64,000 nucleotides of DNA from Acanthosepion pharaonis (taxonomy: Eukaryota > Mollusca > Cephalopoda > Sepiida > Sepiidae), in assembly GCA_903632075.3 (NCBI GenBank), contig CAHIKZ030005207.1, positions 1,062,001-1,126,000 of the forward strand, given 5' to 3'. The notes under the pieces are model-generated. The model did no database searches, was not told where the DNA came from, and saw nothing but the letters and a program-made list of their open reading frames with translations. Shown piece by piece: positions 57,243 through 64,000 of this stretch. Each line of letters opens with the position of its first letter. Position 1 is the first letter of the stretch. The position numbers were made by a program, and so were the translations under genes.

Positions 57243-57573
57243 CAGTGCTTCTCAAATTATCTGATATGGCGGACCGGTATTTTTTTTAATGTCATATATC
57301 TCTAATATTTCGTGGTAATATTAATTTATACCGGAAACGATATATATGTAATGAATATAATAAACATTGACTATATTTTATCTTGCATTTATTATTAAAA
57401 AAAAAAATTCAATATCAAAACATAAAAAGTAATAAAAAAAATAAGCAGTTTATTAAAACAAAAATTATATAACCTTAATCTTTACAAATGATTCCTTAGC
57501 ATGGGCTGGAGACTGGCCGCGTACCGGTAGCTGATGGTTCGCGTACCGGCACCAGTCCGCAAACCACTGCTTT
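57243..57573. mobile_element. hAT-like non-autonomous element
   Basis: The left end CAGTGCTTCTCAAATTATCT with GGCGGACCGGTA, and the right end whose reverse complement reads CAGTGGTTTGCGGACTGGTG, are inverted. The CAGNGGTTCTCAA terminus plus a GCGGACCGG block is characteristic of hAT-superfamily MITEs. Flanking octamers CTTTAGAC and CTTTGAGT are only partly alike. The interior is AT-rich and non-coding. Confidence 0.72.
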
Positions 57574-59289
57574 GAGTAGCCTTGCTTTAGACCACGCGTA
57601 ACACTAGAGTCCGCACTGTGTTCACCATAATTTATAACAGGTTTGCAGTGTATAAATAACATTTGCGTATAAAGGATATTCTTTTATTCCTCCTGTCAGT
57701 TTCCATGCATATGCGCAAGTTGGTTTCAGTACAAAAGAAAAAATGTTGTGCAGTTTTGGTGTCACCAAAGAATTATCTACTGTTTTCAATATTAAACTGA
57801 ATCATAATACGACCGGTGATATTTGTTGGAGCGAAAGATTGAATGTTTTCACTCTCGTCTGTAACTTTAAAAAGGAAATTTAGCCTTTTCTTTTCCAAAT
57901 GTAACTAACATAAATGACTTGTGAAATAGAAAGTTAATGATACCCCAAATATTGGTCACTTAAAACAGTATTAAATTCTAGATGTCTTACGAGGAACATC
58001 GATAACTTTTTCATTCAAAATTACGTGAATTTTTATTTTTTTGTAATGAACTTCACTCCCATTGTTGTTGTCGTGCACAATCGGCGTAAAATGGCTGACC
58101 ACTGAAAGCCAGTTACTGAAAAGAGAAAACTCAATGCCATTTAACCCTATTATATAAGGTACAATCAGTCTGCCAAGTGTCCGTGCCCTGATTACTGACA
58201 CAGCAGCTGGACTTAATCTTGGATAAATGGCAGTGGTCACGCGGTTCGGCCGCAGAGGTTTTGCAGACAAATGGTTGTATGTCGGAGGCTATTTTGATCT
58301 ACCAGTGCATGGAGGTTTTGCAAGAAAACTACCAAGTGGTATATGGGCGTGTCTTTAGTTTTGCCTTTATGTGTATGAGTGAATCTCTGTAAAAGAACAA
58401 AGTGCAGGGGGCGCAAAACGGGAATGTGGAATTGGAACAATGTTTTATATAACGTTTGTGTTTTGGTCAAGTGTACGTTCCTCTCCAGCCGATAATGTAT
58501 GGTCAACGGTATGTGTCAGTGAAAAGTTTTACGGATTTACCCAGTAATGAGAAAAGACTAATTTGGGTGTGTGGCAAATAGTAAATATGCGAAAGTCTAT
58601 GTATCTCGAGTTGAAAATGTCAGTTCGCTTTTAAATGGTAGTCTGTCTACCGTTTGTGTGTGTGTGTGTGTAGCAAATTAATAGAAAGCGAATAGCATTT
58701 TGCTGTCCGCATAGAATTACGCTGACGAGCTGTGTGTATTATGTGTGGATAGAGAGAGAGAGGGCCGGTTGCATCTGGAGGCTTCGTTAGTCCCTGGTTT
58801 GAAGACTTAATTTCCTGTGTTTCTCTTTCGTAGAAACCCTCCCGCAGGTGTAGAGATCCGGTGACTGCGAATGGATAGAGTCGGGTGAAAGGGAAAAAAA
58901 TGAAAGTATAAGACTGAAGAGTAAAAGCAAAAGAATTTCGCGGTGAGAATTGAAGAGAAAAACCGACAGATGAAGGAAGTAAAGTTGGGGAAAGAGGAAG
59001 ATAATAAAATACTTGGTAAATAAATGAGAAACTTTAAAGAAAGAAAAAGAAATATGGTAGCCGCACGATATTCGAGGACATCAGCTTTTAAAAGAAGGGC
59101 GTTACTGTCCTACTGAATAGTGAAAAGTGTCTCTCGGTTACTGAGAGAGAGACCTATCAGTCTTTTTGTGTTATAGTTTTAATTTCTCTCGTACATGACT
59201 AATTTCTACATGTTTGATAGAAATATTTTATGACAGAGCAAGTAATATCGACGTTTTGCGATACGCTTTTCCAGTTCAGTGACTAAAAA
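57574..59289. other. Unannotated sequence with short GT and GA tracts
   Basis: A TG run lies near 58655-58671 and a GAGAGA run near 58751-58763, with purine-rich DNA from 58870 to 59070. A splice-like 'CTCTTTCGTAG' and 'CGCAGGTGTAG' occur near 58830-58850, but I cannot define an exon. Confidence 0.4.
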
Positions 59290-59618
59290 TGACTGAGCAA
59301 ATGGAGCTTGTAGGTGTTAGAGAGGAACATCCTTCTTCCAATCTGCAGAATCACAAAGAACTGTACTAACAGAAACCACATCACTTGCGGACATTCAAAA
59401 GCAGCAACAACTAAAATGGATAGAACATGTAACTCTAAAAATTGACAATCACGGGGTTGACATTCCACATTACTCCATACAAAAGGTTAGGAAGCAAACT
59501 CCCATCAATACTGGAAAGAGACATAACAGCTACTGAACTTGAGAAAAATCACTTTTTTCATGTACAAAGATTTTATAAATTTCAACTGCTCGACAATGAA
59601 TGCCAAATGTCTACTTAA
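59290..59618 (+). pseudogene. LINE C-terminal remnant (QLKWI family), copy 3
   Basis: 'QKQQQLKWIEHV' is followed, one frameshift later, by 'RLGSKLPSILERDITATELE', 'FYKFQLLDNECQMST' and a stop at 59616-59618. This is the best-preserved C-terminus of the family seen at 27050 and 52290. The RT domain is absent (5' truncation). Confidence 0.72.
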
Positions 59619-60380
59619 GTGCTAATATTACCGTTATTGCGATGCTTAAGATGCATCCATTTCTTCAATGCAAATAATGCGCATGCGCTAACAGGATCTT
59701 ACATTATGCGCAGTGGTTTTTGTTTGCTTGTATTACTAGTTCTTTAAAATGCAGTATTGATGGATTTATATATTTAAAGACACTAATTCTTATTACAAAA
59801 ACGTCATTTTTAGTGCGCCCATATATTTGAGTTGCTGTATTTTTGTTTGTTAGTTTTTTTCCTAAACAGTGAAGTTAATAACCAGCCAAGATTAAGTCCT
59901 GCTAAAGATTGTACCTCCGACAGGAATAGAACTAGTAACAAATTAAAACAATCTTTCAAGAGTTTGTCTCAAAATAATGTCCGAGTATAGCGCGTATAAA
60001 AGCCCTGATAAAATTAATCTGGATGCAAAGAATGTTTCTTTATAAGTTTTATATTGCCATACCGGTCTCCAGGATCTCAGCTATGATAGTAAGAAAGGAA
60101 GGGCACAGATGATTTCCAGGGAATGGACGATAAACTGCAACTTGTTGATCTCACGGCAATCACAGTGTACTTTGAAAGCAATGCACAGAGGATTGCTACT
60201 GTGAATTGAGTGACAATTATATACATACGAACGTGTCTAGTTGGAAATAAGTATATTTAATCCATGACACAATCGTTTGCTTTACGATTTTGTTCTTTCT
60301 AGATGAATACACTTAGACGAAGTAAATTGACATGCCTTCCTTTAGTAATCAAGATGTCAAACCCGTATGCCCCGTAGATT
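59619..60380. other. Unannotated sequence
   Basis: Nothing recognised. Confidence 0.45.
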
Positions 60381-60610
60381 TGTGTAGTGTAGCGTAATGT
60401 AGTGTTGTGTAGCGTAATGTAGTGTTGTGTAGCGTAATGTAGTGTTGTGTAGCGTAATGTAGTGTTGTGTAGCGTAATGTAGTGTTGTGTAGCGTAATGT
60501 AGTGTTGTGTAGCGTAATGTAGTGTTGTGTAGCGTAATGTAGTGTTGTGTAGCGTAATGTAGTGTTGTGTAGCGTAATGTAGTGTTGTGTAGCGTAATGT
60601 AGTGTTGTGT
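60381..60610 (+). repeat. 20-bp minisatellite, about 11.5 units
   Basis: The unit AGCGTAATGTAGTGTTGTGT repeats with exact 20-base period and essentially no variation. The 113-codon minus-strand open frame across it encodes a repetitive TLHYATQHYI-type peptide. It arises because the 60-base reading period lacks stops, and it is not a gene. Confidence 0.97.
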
Positions 60611-60637
60611 ATCGAAATATTTTATCTACACAGTCTC

Positions 60638-60831
60638 GAATAGGCTTGTCCCAGGTAACGCTAAAAAAGTGGTATACCCTGGAGAAAAAGGTCCCCAAAT
60701 TGATAAAAGAAAAAAAAAATTTAACGTGTAAATGATTGTTAAAATTAAAGAGGGAAGACCAAGGTATTTTTTAATTATTTTTTAATTTTTTTTTTTTTTT
60801 TTCATTTGCAGCATATTTTAAATTTAGGTTG

Positions 60832-60868
<37 letters not shown>

Positions 60869-62024
60869 GTCAAAAATTAGGTAATATTAGCATTATCTTT
60901 TTTTTTTTTTTCACTGTTTTCAGTTGAATAAAAACACATTGATTTGTAAAATCTTGCAAAAATCAAGTACTTGTTGGATTTTAATGAAACTTTCAGAACT
61001 TATTCACAAATGAATGAAATTATTTTAGAAATGTTTGTCTTTTTGAAAGTCATGGTATAAATATTTTTTTATATGTATGTTACACCCCTCCTACTTAATT
61101 TTATGAAAATTTCAAAAAATTATTTTTGCAACCTGAATTTTTTTTTTTTAATTAAATGCACAAGGCTCTGAAGATTCTAAATCATCGATTTTTTTTTGGT
61201 AAAAAAATGTGAAAAATTGTCCAAACTTTTACCTCAATTGTAAACATACAAAACCCAATAAAACTAAGACAATATTTAATTAAAAAAAAGCTTTTAATGA
61301 CTATTCTGAATAACATATACTAAGGTAATTCCTATCTAAAAAAAAAAAAAAATTTAATGAAAAAATGAATTTTTACAATAATTGCTTTTTTTCTATTTTA
61401 AATACACAATGACAAAAGTCACAATGTTATATATTTTAAAATTAAGTGTCTTTATGCAACCTTATGGAAATGACATTTTGTTCTCTACTTTTTGAAGATC
61501 ATAAATTTGAAAGCTTATTAAAATATGACAAACGTTGATATTTTTTAAATAATTTTTTAATATTCCAAAATTGTATTTAAAATCGTCTCCAACGAAAGTA
61601 TGGATTCACAGCTTTGAAATAATGTCACATGAGGTAGACTTGTTTCTCTTGATAGAAGCAAGTTCTTTTTACTTCAGAAATTTTTCCTCAAACGTAAGGT
61701 TAAAAAAATTTGAAAGCGAATTTTTTTTTTAAATTTACTAACCAGGTTCACTTAAAATTAGAACGAATTACATCACTTCCGTACTACCGTACGATAAATT
61801 CCCTTGACGTAAGTTGTCAATATATTGATGCCCATCAATTAACACCCTTCAATCACGCACCTAAGCAAGCACTACGGTTGGAAATATCTCTATTAAAAAA
61901 TTTTCTGCTAAAAAAGTAAGTAATGTTTCTTTCAAATTACATTAAGTATACTTTAATCATTCTAAATTTCCTAAGATAACAAAAAAAGGTGTAACTGAAT
62001 TTTAATGGATTTTTGAACTAATTT

Positions 62025-62055
<31 letters not shown>

Positions 62056-62314
62056 GTTTACAAATTCGGGCAGAAATGGCCGATAAATCGAATTTACTAA
62101 TTTTTTTTTTTTTTCTTGATTCAAGAAAAACGAGATTTTTAAATTTTTTAAAATTTATAGGAAGGATTAAAAAATCTGAAAAATATTAAAAAATACTTTG
62201 GTCTTCCCTCTTTAATTTTAACATAAACATTTACACGTTAAAAATCTTTTTATCAATTTGGAGACCTTTTTCTCCAGGGTATACCACTTTTTTAGCGTTA
62301 CCAGGGACAAGCTT
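60638..62314. mobile_element. Foldback-type element with ~150-bp terminal inverted repeats
   Basis: The left arm from 60643 ('GGCTTGTCCCAGGTAACGCT', then AAAAAAGTGGTATACCCTGG) is the near-perfect reverse complement of 62165-62312. The arms extend through 'AAATTAAAGAGGGAAGACCA' and total about 150 bases each. The interior is AT-rich, with many long T runs and no transposase. A 70-codon frame at 61710-61919 has no domain. AGTCTC lies immediately outside both ends (60632-60637, 62315-62320) and may be part of the target-site duplication. Confidence 0.85.
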
Positions 62315-62320
62315 AGTCTC

Positions 62321-62695
62321 ATAAAATCGACAATACTGAAAAAAAGAAAAGGTTTAAAAGCAAACTTACCTACTTAGTAAAGTGCTCGAATCCTAGATTG
62401 CCTAGACCGAGCAAAACGCGCTTACCAACGTTAAATATTATGAAAATATGGCGCTAGTCGTTTCTCGAATTTAACGCACGCGCGATTCCCAGATTGGATA
62501 ACGATATATAATTTTTAGGGAAACATGTACGACAAAGCGGAAGTTTTCGTGTGACGTATTCTTTTTCTTTAGGACTTCATCTAAGTTTGTTTACGTTGAC
62601 GCGACTACACATGCGCACTTATTACATCTCTCACATTGTGATAGATCTGCAGAGTATGGTGTAACATTATAAGGACCTGGACGCAAAGTTACGGT
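62321..62695. other. Unannotated sequence
   Basis: Slightly higher GC than its neighbours; no gene recognised. Confidence 0.4.
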
Positions 62696-62699
62696 GGAT

Positions 62700-62985
62700 G
62701 ATCTAGCGATTAAAACACTTTCTGAACGTTTTCGTCTTAGTGAATTGTTTATCTTTTAATTGGTAGCAAGTTTCGTTGCGTGAAAGAAACCTTTTGTGTT
62801 CATATAAATCTTTTAAATCCCTTGAGGTTACTCCAATGTATTTCTTGTGTCAATTATTACAGGTAATAGTAAATTCTTCTCAGTTTTAGCTTATTGTTTT
62901 GTATCAAGTCTTTTATTGTTTTAGATGTAGTTGTGACAAATTTGAATTTAGATAAATTCTTTTCAATTCTAGTTGTTAGAGTTAG
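62700..62985 (-). pseudogene. Penelope-like element endonuclease (GIY-YIG) remnant
   Basis: On the minus strand the linker reads 'RIEKNLSKFKFVTTTSKTIK' and then DLIQNNK. After a frameshift 'EEFTITCNN', a stop and 'HKKYIGVTSRDLKDLYEHKR' follow. KYIG with the downstream R...H spacing is the core of GIY-YIG endonucleases, and the TKTIK(D/N)LI..N linker is typical of Penelope-like proteins. The first GIY half is degraded (RRIYYYL or EEFTI). The RT domain, expected upstream at higher coordinates, is absent. Instead, inverted and ribozyme-like repeats lie there. Confidence 0.72.
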
Positions 62986-63018
62986 TGGGTAGAAAACACA
63001 AACATACAAACACACACG

Positions 63019-63225
63019 GTATAAAGTGACAATTGGAAAAAAAATCTTAGATTTTGCTGACGCGTTTCGTCTTCCGACTTTTTCATGGCAAAAATGAAAT
63101 AGAAATGTTTTTGCTGTTATAGTTACATGAAAAAAATCCAAATTAAAAAAGATAGACGCTTCTGTCTAAGCCTTTTTGTCTGGCTAATGTAAGATTTTCT
63201 TCCAATTGTCATTTTATACCAATCT
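63019..63225. repeat. Imperfect inverted repeat with hammerhead-like core
   Basis: GTATAAAGTGACAATTGGAA at 63019-63038 is inverted at about 63205-63223 (TTCCAATTGTCATTTTATAC). Within the left arm the minus strand at 63051-63096 carries a GTC-GGAA-GAC hairpin, GAAAC and GCGTC. That is the 3' half of a minimal hammerhead of the Penelope type. The CUGAUGA half is mutated to a CATGAA-like string. Confidence 0.6.
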
Positions 63226-63255
63226 GTCTTGTCCACAGAATTGATCTGGGAATTG

Positions 63256-63258
<3 letters not shown>

Positions 63259-63307
<49 letters not shown>

Positions 63308-63308
63308 G
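63259..63308. repeat. (TA)n microsatellite
   Basis: TA tract bordering the hammerhead-like inverted repeat on its left. Confidence 0.95.
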
Positions 63309-63318
63309 CTAATACTAC

Positions 63319-63560
63319 TATTAGCCAACGCATTTCGTCCTCTGAGGGACATTATCAATGCAATGTAAAGTATATTTTGTTGCATGTATTTATATACAAA
63401 AGCGAGAATGTCATTGGTGTGTCGACTTTTAAATTTGAATGAATTTTACAAAGAAAATTAATAAAACCCAATGACGTGTTTGCTTTTGTATGTAAAAACG
63501 TGCAACAAAATAGATCCTACATTGATAAGGTCCCTCGGAACGAAACGCGTCGGCTAATAA
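63319..63560. repeat. Inverted repeat with paired hammerhead-like motifs
   Basis: Arms of about 95 bases (63319-63417 and 63467-63560) are reverse complements at roughly 85 percent by eye, separated by about 50 bases. Reading outward from the centre, each arm ends with TTGATAA, a GTCC-containing hairpin, GAAA and GCGT(C/T), then GGCTAAT. The left arm (minus) has a perfect GTCC/GGAC stem and the right arm (plus) has GAAACGCGTC. In both, CUGAUGA is changed at two positions, so cleavage activity is unlikely. Confidence 0.75.
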
Positions 63561-63603
63561 GTTCTTCCTCTTGTCTCTTTCTATTCATTTTGTTCCTTCC
63601 TTG

Positions 63604-63606
<3 letters not shown>

Positions 63607-63648
<42 letters not shown>
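63607..63648. repeat. (TA)n microsatellite
   Basis: TA tract to the right of the inverted repeat. Confidence 0.95.
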
Positions 63649-63650
<2 letters not shown>

Positions 63651-63702
63651 CTGTAGAAGACTTTTTTGTCTTTTGAAATACATGTATCCGTCTGAACATT
63701 CT

Positions 63703-63959
63703 GGAGGTTTTGAAGAGTGTGGAAGCACCTCTTAATCGATGGTGTTCCCAGGTCCACCCTGACCCGGGTGGTAGCACCTGTTAGGGTCCCAGCTATGGGC
63801 AAATAGTTAACTATTACCAGCAATACAATTTTGAAGGAAATATATTACCAGAAACAGATTTTTGACAAAACAAAATATTACCAGCAATAAAAAATTTTTG
63901 TCAGCATTAAATAACCCATTGAGGTTGATATGCCGTAAAACAAAATAAACCAAACCAAA
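63703..63959 (+). mobile_element. R1 retroposon, short copy with exact 15-bp TSD
   Basis: CCGTCTGAACATTCT at 63688-63702 is repeated exactly at 63960-63974. Between them lie the R1 head from 'GGAGGTTTTGAAGAG' ('CACCTGTTAGGGTCCCAGCT'), three or four TACCAG units, and the tail 'ACCCATTGAGGTTGATATGC' plus CGTAAAACAAAATAAACC. The A/C-rich 3' end, 5' truncation and long duplication are hallmarks of LINE-mediated insertion. The first ~75 bases present in the 13906 copy are missing. Confidence 0.92.
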
Positions 63960-64000
63960 CCGTCTGAACATTCTAGGTGTTTCACCAACAGGATGTGCTC

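Noticed and set aside
60357..60698. 113-codon open frame with a TLHYATQHYI-type repeat
   Set aside because: It is the minus-strand reading of a 20-bp minisatellite. A period of 20 is not a multiple of three, so the frame is stop-free by chance.

Overview
This window looks like gene-poor, AT-rich nuclear DNA from an animal. I found no convincing host protein-coding exon, no rRNA operon and no functional tRNA gene. Nearly every long open frame is a shadow of a TA, CA or CT microsatellite or a piece of a decayed mobile element. The best guess is a mollusc, most likely a cephalopod. That rests on the dense (TA)n tracts, the many tRNA-headed SINEs, the RTE-like LINE 3' ends with a C-terminus reading about LWRAMIAHVLKG, and the coexistence of Tc1, Penelope-like and 5S/tRNA-derived elements. 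The assignment is recognition from memory, not a database match. The window could be intergenic or lie inside a very large intron.

Layout. 0-12 kb: microsatellites, a copy of retroposon family R1 (850-1080), a mariner MITE (3071-3177), a 5S-plus-tRNA chimeric SINE (4350-4640), a polypyrimidine block (5260-5815) and two tRNA-like SINE heads. 12.5-15 kb: an inverted pair of the tRNA-headed family R2 with a 28-bp minisatellite inside one arm, the whole flanked by an exact 14-bp direct repeat, then a long R1 copy with a 12-bp direct repeat. 16-25 kb: a TIR MITE, a second 5S/tRNA SINE, an LTR-like repeat, a LINE endonuclease fragment, a purine-rich block and a cluster of transcription-factor-like motifs near 24.7 kb. 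27-36 kb: several LINE reverse-transcriptase remnants, a Penelope-like N-terminal fragment between inverted R2 pieces, and an unidentified ORF family. 36.8-39.1 kb: nested Tc1-like copies, one interrupted by R2. 40-48 kb: local duplications, a tandem tRNA-like SINE dimer, truncated LINE ends and another mariner MITE. 52-60 kb: LINE C-termini, a nested cluster holding a tRNA-like sequence with an intact cloverleaf, an RTE-like RT pseudogene and a hAT-like MITE. 60.4-64 kb: a 20-bp minisatellite, a 1.7-kb foldback element, a Penelope-like GIY-YIG fragment, a hammerhead-like inverted repeat and an R1 copy with an exact 15-bp target-site duplication.

The elements interlock. R2 inserted into a Tc1 copy, and R2-type sequence also brackets Penelope-like coding remnants. 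R2 and the Penelope region both carry CUGANGA/GAAA arrangements resembling minimal hammerhead ribozymes. A SINE and a LINE appear to share a 3' tail. The most interesting content is therefore a set of ribozyme-like, tRNA-headed retroposons that spawn minisatellites and inverted dimers.
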